Under the pieces are notes generated by a model. That model was not told where the DNA came from. It searched no databases and was given only the letters and a program-made list of their open reading frames with translations. DNA of 64,000 bases from Micromussa lordhowensis (taxonomy: Eukaryota; Cnidaria; Anthozoa; Scleractinia; Lobophylliidae), in NCBI GenBank assembly GCA_964020085.1, contig OZ026606.1, forward strand, positions 11,448,297-11,512,296. Direction: 5' to 3'. Shown here piece after piece: positions 33,152 to 40,168 of this stretch. The translations under genes were made by a program, and so were the position numbers. The stretch's first letter is position 1. Each line of letters opens with the position of its first letter.

Positions 33152-33919
33152 ATGGAGAGAGAAATCTCATTAAGCAGTTTTGCAGTTAAAGATGAACCTG
33201 GTAATCGACCTGGTGATTTTACTACAAGGTTTTCTAGAACGCTGGACTATGAACACAGTGATGGGATTTGGTATATTGGTTTTAATAAAATTATTTCAAT
33301 GGCTTTTACATGGACAAATATAAATTCTGGTTATAGCAATCAAAAGATAGCTTACAGTAAAGACGGTGGGAAAACATTTACAGATATTGATTTTCCAAAA
33401 GGAGTTTGGGATTACACTGATATTGATAATTACATTAAGGAAAAGACTAAAACAGTCCGCGGTGATGGTGATGAAGAATTTCCAATTACGGTGACTTTTG
33501 ATGAACCAACTTTTAGAGTCTTAGTGACTTTAGACGCTAACTATCAGCTTGACCTGCGTAAATCTAATTTTGGTAAACTAATAGGATTCGATAAGGTGAT
33601 CTTAAGAGATGAGAGAAACGTTAGTACTAAGATACCTAACCTATCAGAAGATACAGATGTCTTAAATATTCATTGTGATTTAGTCTCTGATTCATTAGTA
33701 GATGGGAGAGAATCAGATATTGTTTTTAGTTTTGGTACAGGAACGCTGAGACCTTCTTACAATTTTACACTTGAACCGCGTCGTGTTATATTTAATCCTA
33801 TCAATAAAACAAGAGTTTCAAGCGTTCGAATCTATGTAACTGATGGTTTAAGAAGACCAGTCTATTTAAATCATGCTGACACAGCATTTTCATTAATCTT
33901 AAAAAAAGTTCCATTCTAA
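33152..33919 (+). CDS. Minor capsid (penton) protein, single jelly-roll
   Basis: 255 residues, following the usual Polinton order before the major capsid. The sequence is beta-rich with the pattern of the single jelly-roll penton: an N-terminal anchor (SLSSFAVKDEPGNRPGDFTTRF), IGFNKIISMAFTWTNI, and a C-terminal beta strand block (RRVIFNPINKTRVSSVRIYV). It should occupy the fivefold vertices, where a fibre could dock. The length is typical of the family. The ATG follows 'ttagtat'. Appears intact. Confidence 0.85.
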   Translation: MEREISLSSFAVKDEPGNRPGDFTTRFSRTLDYEHSDGIWYIGFNKIISMAFTWTNINSGYSNQKIAYSKDGGKTFTDIDFPKGVWDYTDIDNYIKEKTKTVRGDGDEEFPITVTFDEPTFRVLVTLDANYQLDLRKSNFGKLIGFDKVILRDERNVSTKIPNLSEDTDVLNIHCDLVSDSLVDGRESDIVFSFGTGTLRPSYNFTLEPRRVIFNPINKTRVSSVRIYVTDGLRRPVYLNHADTAFSLILKKVPF

Positions 33920-33944
33920 TTAATTTTATTAATACTAATATATA

Positions 33945-34352
33945 ATGAAGTCAAGAGAGTTCAAAAAGATTTATCACCCAAGAACGGGACGATATGTCTA
34001 CAAACACCGCGGCAATGGAATTATAGTAGACAATCTTATGAAACCACTAAAAAAGGTAGCTAGTGCTTTAACTGGACAGGTTTTAAAACCATTTGCTAAA
34101 AAAGCAATACAAGCTGGTGTCGCTCATGCGGGAGAACGAGTTGGTAAAAAGGCAGCTGATAAAGTTATAGAGCGATCAGGTGAGCTTATCCGAAAAAGGC
34201 TATCCTCAGGATCTAAAAAAGCAACAAAGTCAACAAAGTCAACAAAGTCAACAAAGTCAACAAAGTCAACAAAGTCAAAGCCAGGTAGAGCAAAGCCAAA
34301 AACGCAGGAGGAAGTTTATACACTGATTAATAATCTTATAGCGCGATCTTAA
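33945..34352 (+). CDS. Basic virion core-like protein with TKS repeat
   Basis: 135 residues, very basic. The N-terminus (KIYHPRTGRYVYKHRG) is followed by an amphipathic Ala/Lys-rich helix region. Six tandem Thr-Lys-Ser triplets follow, encoded by six copies of a 9-bp unit (34224-34277). It is likely a DNA-condensing or membrane-active virion component, comparable in place and composition to adenovirus core/pVI-type proteins. Homology is not demonstrated. Start motif 'taatatataATG'. It lies between the two capsid genes. Confidence 0.7.
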   Translation: MKSREFKKIYHPRTGRYVYKHRGNGIIVDNLMKPLKKVASALTGQVLKPFAKKAIQAGVAHAGERVGKKAADKVIERSGELIRKRLSSGSKKATKSTKSTKSTKSTKSTKSKPGRAKPKTQEEVYTLINNLIARS

Positions 34353-34381
34353 AGAAAAAAAAATCTGATAAAAAATATATA

Positions 34382-35626
34382 ATGGCATTTAGATCACCAG
34401 AGAATGTTCAGAGAAACGAACTAGTTCAATTTCGTCTTCAAGACGCTATAAGAGCTCCTGCCAATACTCAAGAGCAAAATAAGAAAGGATACAAATTTCA
34501 TGTTACTGATCGTGGTATTATGCTTGATTGGTTTAACGCCTTTTTTGAAGTGCGATTCAAATTAGACCTTCGAGCAAATGGTGGAGACAATGCAGACGCC
34601 AGAACAACAATTATTAATGGATCGCATTCATTAATTAAGCATATGGTAATAAAGAGTGCAGGAAAAATCGTCTATGACACTGATAATCTTCATCTTGTAA
34701 CTTTTGCAAAAAATCTTTTAGAATATTCAGATGATTTTGGGCGTAGTACAGCCAAAAATAGCTTATGGTATTTAGATACAGATGCCACTTCAGATGATAC
34801 AAACACTGGTTTGGAAAGTAGGCGTTTATTAACAGCTAACAGAGCTCATGTTAATACAAGTATACCATTAAATAGGTATTCTTTTTTCGAAGAATTAGAA
34901 GGACGATTGTTACCTCCAATGGATCTCCAATTTGAAATAGAACTGACACCAGACGCTGAAGTCTTATATGGGGCAGTTGATACATTGAGATTAGTAATTG
35001 ATCGTTTTTATCTATGGGTACCACGACTAGAACCAAAAGATGCTCTTATGACTAAATTCATCAGTGAATACCAAAAACCCAGTAAATGGAAATACCTCAA
35101 AGAAATGTACCAAACTTCAGATACTACCAGAAACAGTGGTGATTTCAGAATCTCAGCTAGTATTGATAAAGTACAACATGTTTTCCTCTACTTCCAGAGA
35201 CTTAAGACAAATGATATGTCAGCAAATCCTTATATTTTTGATACTTTTAAACTTAATGCTGCTAACAATAATAGTCATCTTAGCACATGTCGTCTTGAAT
35301 ATGGTAATGGTGTCTTCTATCCAGAACTTGAATATGATACAGAAAGTAAAACAAGAATCTATTATGATTTAATGAATTATTCATGGAAAAAGAATGATTA
35401 TAATACAGGTACTCAGCTCAATATCAGTAATTTTTCGAGTCTTTACCCAATGTTATATTTTGATTTAACTTATCAAACAGAACAGGTAAGCAGAGATCCA
35501 AAGCAACTTAACATAAGATTTCGCCTCTCACAAGCCGCAGCTGCTGATTTCCGAGTGCATGCAATTGTTCTCTATGAAGAAGATGTTGTTGTTGATAAGG
35601 TGGGAGATCAATTAGTTATTGTATAG
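34382..35626 (+). CDS. Major capsid protein, double jelly-roll
   Basis: 414 residues, at the position and with the features of the Polinton hexon-like protein. Near the start are FRSPENVQRNELVQF and DWFNAFFEVRFKLD, with NGSHSLIKHMVIKSAGKIVYD after them. In the second barrel are DLQFEIELTPD and RLVIDRFYLWVPRLEP. The C-terminal strands are IRFRLSQAAAADFRVHAIVLYEE. Trimers of such proteins build the icosahedral shell of adenovirus/PRD1-lineage viruses. Start motif 'aatatataATG'. Complete, no frame break. Confidence 0.92.
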   Translation: MAFRSPENVQRNELVQFRLQDAIRAPANTQEQNKKGYKFHVTDRGIMLDWFNAFFEVRFKLDLRANGGDNADARTTIINGSHSLIKHMVIKSAGKIVYDTDNLHLVTFAKNLLEYSDDFGRSTAKNSLWYLDTDATSDDTNTGLESRRLLTANRAHVNTSIPLNRYSFFEELEGRLLPPMDLQFEIELTPDAEVLYGAVDTLRLVIDRFYLWVPRLEPKDALMTKFISEYQKPSKWKYLKEMYQTSDTTRNSGDFRISASIDKVQHVFLYFQRLKTNDMSANPYIFDTFKLNAANNNSHLSTCRLEYGNGVFYPELEYDTESKTRIYYDLMNYSWKKNDYNTGTQLNISNFSSLYPMLYFDLTYQTEQVSRDPKQLNIRFRLSQAAAADFRVHAIVLYEEDVVVDKVGDQLVIV

Positions 35627-35674
35627 TCTAAAAAAAAAATATATTTAGAAAAAAAATATTTTAATATAATATAT

Positions 35675-36388
35675 ATGAGAGTTAAAGAGAGTCAGAATGA
35701 AAGAGCAGAAAAAGAACAAATAGTCGATTTTCTTCATATTGACCCTTCAAAGATAACTTTTACAAAACCAAAACCAAATAAGCATAATGGAGCACAGATA
35801 GGAATATTATACAATCGAAAGCCATTGTTTGTTAAATATGAAGGATTTACACAATTCGGTTCAAGAGAAAAATATGATGAAGATGGTAAGTACCAAGGTA
35901 CTAGTATGCAAATTAATTGTGAGGGTGAATATCTAAAAAAAGCTAAAGAATTAGACCAATTCTTCATTGATTATATTCATTCTTTTAATGATGAAGAAAT
36001 ACCAAGAGAGGTTGTAGAGGGATATGATGAATATGGACAAGGAGGTTCTTGGAAAAGAATTTGTAGAAAACCATATATAATTGTTAATGAAAAAAGAATG
36101 TATACAGATTACCCATCAAAGATGGAGTTTAATTTTTTTTATCGCAATGACAAACTATTTACAACATTTTTTACATGGGATAAAGAAAAGATTGAAACAG
36201 AAGAAATAGGTCCGCGAAATACAGTTAAATTTATTGCTGCCTGGTTTTCTATAACAACTGGAAATTTTGGAGCTACTTTAAAACCAAAAATAATGCAAGT
36301 AACATTTCTAGAGGAAGAAAATATTTTCGATAAGTTTCTCTTAGATGATGATGAAGAAGAAGATGAAGAAGTTGACTATTGGATCTGA
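35675..36388 (+). CDS. Possible single-stranded DNA-binding protein
   Basis: 237 residues. The body is mixed beta/alpha with many aromatic residues and ends in a long acidic tail (DDDEEEDEEVDYWI) that finishes with hydrophobic residues. This tail design is characteristic of replication SSBs, where it contacts polymerase and other partners. No family motif was recognised, so the SSB role is inference. Another possibility is an unrelated Polinton-specific virion protein. The ATG follows 'aatataatatat'. A tandem 18-bp repeat (36398-36415, 36416-36433) lies just after the stop. Confidence 0.6.
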   Translation: MRVKESQNERAEKEQIVDFLHIDPSKITFTKPKPNKHNGAQIGILYNRKPLFVKYEGFTQFGSREKYDEDGKYQGTSMQINCEGEYLKKAKELDQFFIDYIHSFNDEEIPREVVEGYDEYGQGGSWKRICRKPYIIVNEKRMYTDYPSKMEFNFFYRNDKLFTTFFTWDKEKIETEEIGPRNTVKFIAAWFSITTGNFGATLKPKIMQVTFLEEENIFDKFLLDDDEEEDEEVDYWI

Positions 36389-36397
36389 TTAATAACA

Positions 36398-36433
36398 ACT
36401 ATTCCAAAGTCATAGACTATTCCAAAGTCATAG
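36398..36433 (+). repeat. Tandem 18-bp repeat, two copies
   Basis: 'actattccaaagtcatag' is repeated exactly, between the putative SSB and the pVI-like gene. Confidence 0.85.
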
Positions 36434-36480
36434 AATAAATATTATTTATGAATTTAAAAAAAGTCCATAAATAATATATA

Positions 36481-37194
36481 ATGACTGAACTACATCAAAT
36501 TTCTGTCAAACTTTCTGAAGGGCAAAAACGAAAACTATCTAATGCTTACAGAAACAGAGAAGAAATAAGTTTACGCTTAAGTAAAAATGCGTTAAGTGGT
36601 TCTGATGTTCTTATGGTACCAATGAATACTGTTAAGAGACTCGCTAAGGCCAAATCAATGGATCGAGGAATGGTAATTACTATATCAAAGTATAATATCA
36701 GGCGACAAACTGGGTCTGGTATCTTTAGCTCAATATTGCCCGTATTAAAGAATGTAGCACCAACTATCGGTAAAACACTAGGATTGTCTGCTCTAGCAGG
36801 GTTAGCTTCTGAAGGTGCAAGTCAAATAGTTAAGAAAATTAGTGGCGGACAAATGTATCAAGTACCAAATAATAAACTATTTATGTTAGCTCAATTGGGC
36901 GATCTACTCACTAAAGGACAAATAGGAGATTTAGCACGAGCTCATAAAGGTGGAGAAGACTTACTTTTCCGACTGACACAACGACAAGTAGGTAATGGTA
37001 TTGGAACTTTAATAGCTAGTATTGGTATTCCAATGCTTATTGATGCATTAAAAGGAGGAAGTATAAAAGGTGGAGCTCCTAGAATGGGCAGTCCAAGATC
37101 AAATGGAGGAGGAGGTCCTCGTATGGGAATGCCTATGGCTCCACCACCTTTTATTGGTACTTGGGGCAGGGGAAAAAAAAAAAAAAAAAGGTAA
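36481..37194 (+). CDS. pVI-like virion protein, Gly-rich basic tail
   Basis: 237 residues. The N-terminus (VKLSEGQKRKLSNAYRNREEISLRLSK) is followed by a GSGIF site that could be cut by an adenain-type protease. A long hydrophobic amphipathic segment follows (SSILPVLKNVAPTIGKTLGLSALAGLA) and then a Gly/Pro/Met-rich C-terminus ending GKKKKKR. The layout resembles adenovirus pVI, a membrane-lytic protein whose C-terminus also activates the protease. The comparison is by pattern and by position directly before the protease. The last codons are a run of 17 A (37173-37189). The stop comes right after the run, and the protease frame continues across it shifted by -1. Confidence 0.7.
   Translation: MTELHQISVKLSEGQKRKLSNAYRNREEISLRLSKNALSGSDVLMVPMNTVKRLAKAKSMDRGMVITISKYNIRRQTGSGIFSSILPVLKNVAPTIGKTLGLSALAGLASEGASQIVKKISGGQMYQVPNNKLFMLAQLGDLLTKGQIGDLARAHKGGEDLLFRLTQRQVGNGIGTLIASIGIPMLIDALKGGSIKGGAPRMGSPRSNGGGGPRMGMPMAPPPFIGTWGRGKKKKKR
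37173..37189 (+). other. A17 homopolymer at the pVI-like/protease junction
   Basis: Seventeen consecutive A. The pVI-like frame and the protease frame are both open across the run and differ by one position (-1). Candidate site for ribosomal or transcriptional slippage, for mutation, or for a sequencing error. Confidence 0.8.
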
Positions 37195-37223
37195 AAAAGC
37201 CTAAATTCCATAAAGATATCCCA

Positions 37224-37655
37224 ATGAGTAATTTTGATCTTTTAGATTGGTGTAAATACTTAGAGATACCTATCAAGAATGTTTTAAGTAGAGATCAGAC
37301 TGTACCACATCAGCATAAGTTAGCGCTTTTTATCTATAATTTAGAACCTCATTATATGAGTGGTAGTCATTGGGTTACAACCTATGTTCGTGATGGTACA
37401 ATAAATTACTTTGACTCTTTTGGTATGCCACCTTTTCAAGAGTTGGTAAACCATGCAAAAGAGAAAAACTTAAATTTAGTACACCAAAACGATCAAATAC
37501 AGAATCTCAATACTACAACCTGTGGCTATTTTTGCTTGTATTTCTTGAATGAAATGCATAAAGGAGTAGATTATTTCGATTTATTGCAAGTTTTTAGCTT
37601 TGACACCAAAGAGAATGAAAAATTCATAGAAAACTATTTTGCTAAATTACTTTGA
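37224..37655 (+). CDS. Adenain-like cysteine protease (maturation protease)
   Basis: 143 residues from the first in-frame ATG (MSNFDLLDWCKYLEIP). The frame is open upstream through the A17 run to at least 37161, and overlaps the pVI-like gene. Catalytic elements: His in GSHWV, Asp in YFDSFG, Cys in TTCGYFCLYFL. This is the order and spacing of C5/Ulp1-type proteases that mature virion proteins of adenoviruses and Polintons. No TATATA motif precedes the ATG. Translation may thus depend on the upstream gene, by frameshift at the A-run, reinitiation, or an originally fused frame. Confidence 0.85.
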   Translation: MSNFDLLDWCKYLEIPIKNVLSRDQTVPHQHKLALFIYNLEPHYMSGSHWVTTYVRDGTINYFDSFGMPPFQELVNHAKEKNLNLVHQNDQIQNLNTTTCGYFCLYFLNEMHKGVDYFDLLQVFSFDTKENEKFIENYFAKLL

Positions 37656-37822
37656 AGACTTCTCATGTTTTTTAAATCTCGTTTCAAACTATTTCTCATA
37701 TTTCTCACTCTTTTAGCTTCTCCAGAACAACATAAAAAGGCAAGTTTTCTATAAAGAAGTTTGTAATGTTTATACATCGCTTCTATTCTACGTATTTCTT
37801 TTTCAATGACAATTTGTTCCAT
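37634..37822 (-). CDS. Small basic coiled-coil protein
   Basis: 62 residues, all helical and strongly basic (IEKEIRRIEAMYKHYKLLYRKLAFL...). It runs opposite to its neighbours and overlaps the 3' end of the protease by 22 bases. Supported as real by the motif 'atatattatataATG' directly at its start, in a 50-base AT-rich divergent promoter shared with the gene at 37873. Function unknown. Confidence 0.55.
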   Translation of the reverse strand: MEQIVIEKEIRRIEAMYKHYKLLYRKLAFLCCSGEAKRVRNMRNSLKRDLKNMRSLQSNLAK

Positions 37823-37872
37823 TATATAATATATTAAAATAAATAAAAAAAATAATAAAAATTATTATATAG
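37823..37872. promoter_or_regulatory. Divergent AT-rich promoter
   Basis: 50 bases of A/T only, apart from one G, with TATATA-type strings at both edges, adjoining ATG codons on opposite strands (37822 leftward, 37873 rightward). Confidence 0.55.
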
Positions 37873-38109
37873 ATGAAAAGCTATTGTGTAAAACAACGAA
37901 AACAGACAGAGTGCGTTCCTGGTTCAGAAAGGGTTGTACAGGCAAGAAATGGTCGTGCCATGATGAAATGTAAATGCGCAGAATGTGGGATAACAAAAAC
38001 TAAATTTGTCCCTTCAGGTACGGTAGGAAGAGGTAGAAAAGGAAAAGGGCTATTACTGGGTAAAAACAGTCCATTTAAGGGAATTCCCCTCATAGGAGCT
38101 ATATTATAG
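37873..38109 (+). CDS. Small zinc-ribbon protein with processing-site-like tail
   Basis: 78 residues. A zinc-ribbon-like half has cysteines at YCVKQRKQTEC and CKCAECG, followed by a basic Gly-rich tail (GRGRKGKGLLLGKNSPF) ending in a hydrophobic stretch (GIPLIGAIL). Its N-terminal about 50 residues are paralogous to the start of the next gene (38167), so a duplication generated the pair. Start motif 'attatatagATG'. A virion role, perhaps processed by the adenain-like protease, is inference. Confidence 0.7.
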   Translation: MKSYCVKQRKQTECVPGSERVVQARNGRAMMKCKCAECGITKTKFVPSGTVGRGRKGKGLLLGKNSPFKGIPLIGAIL

Positions 38110-38166
38110 TAAAGTAACTTTGTTAACAATAGATTAACATATATTTATTATAATATTAATTAATAT

Positions 38167-38910
38167 ATGTTATCTTATTGCGTTCGACAAAGAAAAAGGA
38201 CAGAATGTATACCTAATTCTGAAACTTTTGTAATTACAAAAAATGGTAGAAATGCAATGCGATGTATTTGTGCTGAATGTGGAATTACAAAATTTCGTTT
38301 TATATCTAAAGCGGAAATGCAAGGAAGCGGTTTTGATGAACTAATTGTCAAAGGGTTGGCTGCTGGTGCAAAAGGATTGTACAACCTAGGTAAAAGGGGA
38401 GCTAGTAGAGCAATAAAATCTGACTATGTAAAAGACAAAGTTAAAGGCATTGGTAAAAGGTATTTGAATAGAGCAATTGACTCACTGGCAGATGATCTTT
38501 CTAAAAAAATCAGTGGAAGGGGAAGGGGAAGGGGTCTTGATATTCATAAAGCAATAGGTAAGTTACCTAAACCGAAAGCTGGTTGGACTCTTCCAGGTCA
38601 CAAATATACTGGTCCTTACAATGATTTAGAACGACAAGTAAAATGGGATCGTGATACTGGGCAAATCTATGAAATCTATGATCAGCCAACAGGTAAGACA
38701 GATGCTATAGCCATGCAACACGATGTTGATTACTCAGTATGTGCTGATAAGGGAGGTAATGTAAAATCATGTAAAAATGTTGCTGACAAGAAAATGGTCC
38801 GAGCTTTAGATGCAATTCCCTGGAATGAGAGACAGTGGGGCCATTGGTTAGCTAGAAACACTATTAATACAAAGCAAAAACTTGGTTTAGGAGTAAAAAA
38901 AAAACGCTAA
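38167..38910 (+). CDS. Zinc-ribbon + phospholipase A2-like protein
   Basis: 247 residues. Residues 1-50 repeat the zinc ribbon of the preceding gene (YCVRQRKRTEC, CICAECG). The middle is basic and helical. Residues about 145-235 resemble the viral PLA2 domain seen in parvovirus capsids and some Polintons: a YTGPYN loop (calcium-binding-loop-like) and the catalytic MQHDVDY (His-Asp pair), with NVADKKMVRAL behind. Such a domain would help virions leave endosomes. The C-terminus ends GLGVKKKR at an A10 run (38895-38904), across which the integrase frame continues shifted by +1. The start follows 'attaatat'. Confidence 0.8.
   Translation: MLSYCVRQRKRTECIPNSETFVITKNGRNAMRCICAECGITKFRFISKAEMQGSGFDELIVKGLAAGAKGLYNLGKRGASRAIKSDYVKDKVKGIGKRYLNRAIDSLADDLSKKISGRGRGRGLDIHKAIGKLPKPKAGWTLPGHKYTGPYNDLERQVKWDRDTGQIYEIYDQPTGKTDAIAMQHDVDYSVCADKGGNVKSCKNVADKKMVRALDAIPWNERQWGHWLARNTINTKQKLGLGVKKKR
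38895..38904 (+). other. A10 homopolymer at the PLA2-like/integrase junction
   Basis: Ten consecutive A. The PLA2-like frame stops six bases later, while the integrase frame (offset +1) becomes open exactly inside this run (previous in-frame stop TAA at 38894-38896). Confidence 0.8.
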
Positions 38911-39862
38911 AAATTTAGACACATGGGAAGGTCTGGCTAATGAGTTACACAAACCTATAAAACGAAATTTTACCAAGCGAAGAGTCATTTCACATAATGT
39001 AGATGATATCTGGTGTTCAGACTTAGTTGATATGCAAAAGCTTAGCAAATGGAACCGAGGTTATAAATATCTACTAATGGTCTTAGACCTTTTCAGTAAA
39101 TATGGTTGGATAGTACCTCTAAAGACAAAAACTGGCTTAGAAGTCGCTAAAGCGTTTGAAAGCTTATTTTTCTCTAATAAGCCTAAAATGTTATGGGTAG
39201 ACAAAGGAAAAGAATATTATAACAAAAATGTGTTGGATCTCTTAGCTAAAGATAAGATAAAGGTCTATTCCACTGAAAATGAAGAGAAATCATCAGTTTG
39301 TGAGAGATGGAATAGAACTATCAAAGATAAAATGTATAAGAGATTCACTATGCAAAACAATACAGTCTACGTTGACATCCTTCCGAAAATACTCGCCTCT
39401 TATAACAACAGCCGACATAGATCAATAGGAATGACGCCTATCCAAGCTAGAAAACCTGAAAACTATGGAAAAGTTTATTTTAATTTATATGGTGATTTAG
39501 CGAGAGAAATCAAAAAAACAAAAACAAATAGAAAACCCGAATTTAGAGTAGGTGATAGAGTCCGAATAAGCAAATACAAAAGGGTGACCTTTGATAAAGG
39601 CTATACTCCTAATTGGACTGAAGAAGTTTTCATCATAGACGAAATTAGATTCACTAATCCTATTACTTATAAGATAAAAGACTTAAATGGTGAAGTGATT
39701 AAGGGTACTTTCTACAGAGAAGAGTTACAAAAGACAGATCAGGAGGTCTATAGAATAGAGAAAATTATCAGAAAGTCAAAAGGAAAAGCATTAGTCAAAT
39801 GGAAAGGTTACCCAGACGAATTTAACAGTTGGGTGCCAGCTGGGGATTTAAAAAATTTATAA
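38897..39862 (+). CDS. Polinton DDE integrase with C-terminal chromodomain
   Basis: Retroviral-type integrase that joins the element's ends to host DNA. The open frame begins at 38897 with no ATG until 39032. The catalytic triad is Asp at 39020-39022 (WCSDLV), Asp at 39200-39202 (LWVDKGKEYY) and Glu at 39302-39304 (VCERWNRT). The first Asp is upstream of the first ATG, so a protein starting there would be dead. An SH3-like region (FRVGDRVRISKYK) is followed by a chromodomain (YRIEKIIRKS..KALVKWKGYP..FNSWVPAGDL), which could steer integration to marked chromatin. No TATATA motif precedes it. Expression must come from upstream, via the A10 junction or an original fusion, or the gene is broken. 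Confidence 0.88.
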   Translation, partial: KKNAKNLDTWEGLANELHKPIKRNFTKRRVISHNVDDIWCSDLVDMQKLSKWNRGYKYLLMVLDLFSKYGWIVPLKTKTGLEVAKAFESLFFSNKPKMLWVDKGKEYYNKNVLDLLAKDKIKVYSTENEEKSSVCERWNRTIKDKMYKRFTMQNNTVYVDILPKILASYNNSRHRSIGMTPIQARKPENYGKVYFNLYGDLAREIKKTKTNRKPEFRVGDRVRISKYKRVTFDKGYTPNWTEEVFIIDEIRFTNPITYKIKDLNGEVIKGTFYREELQKTDQEVYRIEKIIRKSKGKALVKWKGYPDEFNSWVPAGDLKNL

Positions 39863-39904
39863 AAATTATTTAAAAAAATTAGAATATTATAAATAATTAT
39901 ATAG

Positions 39905-40114
39905 ATGGAAAAAACAGAAGAACAATTGAAACGAGAAAAATGGAACAAAATTACAAATGAGAGACTGAAAAATACTGAATGGTACTGTGATGTATGTGGA
40001 AATGGAAAAAATTACACTTATAGAGGAAAATATATGCATCTAAAGACAAAGAAACATGAGCGTAACATTCTAAAATACACTAATCCAGTTACTGGTACAC
40101 TAATTGATTTATAA
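39905..40114 (+). CDS. Small C2H2-type zinc-finger protein
   Basis: 69 residues with one finger, WYCDVCGNGKNYTYRGKYMHL then KTKKHERN (C-x2-C, H-x5-H). It is closely similar to the finger at the N-terminus of the polymerase that follows, so it is probably a duplicated, freed finger module. Start motif 'attatatagATG'. A DNA-binding or replication accessory role is inference. Confidence 0.7.
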   Translation: MEKTEEQLKREKWNKITNERLKNTEWYCDVCGNGKNYTYRGKYMHLKTKKHERNILKYTNPVTGTLIDL

Positions 40115-40168
40115 TAAATAAAAAATTAAGAATTTAAAAAAAAATTAGACATATATTATTATATATAG

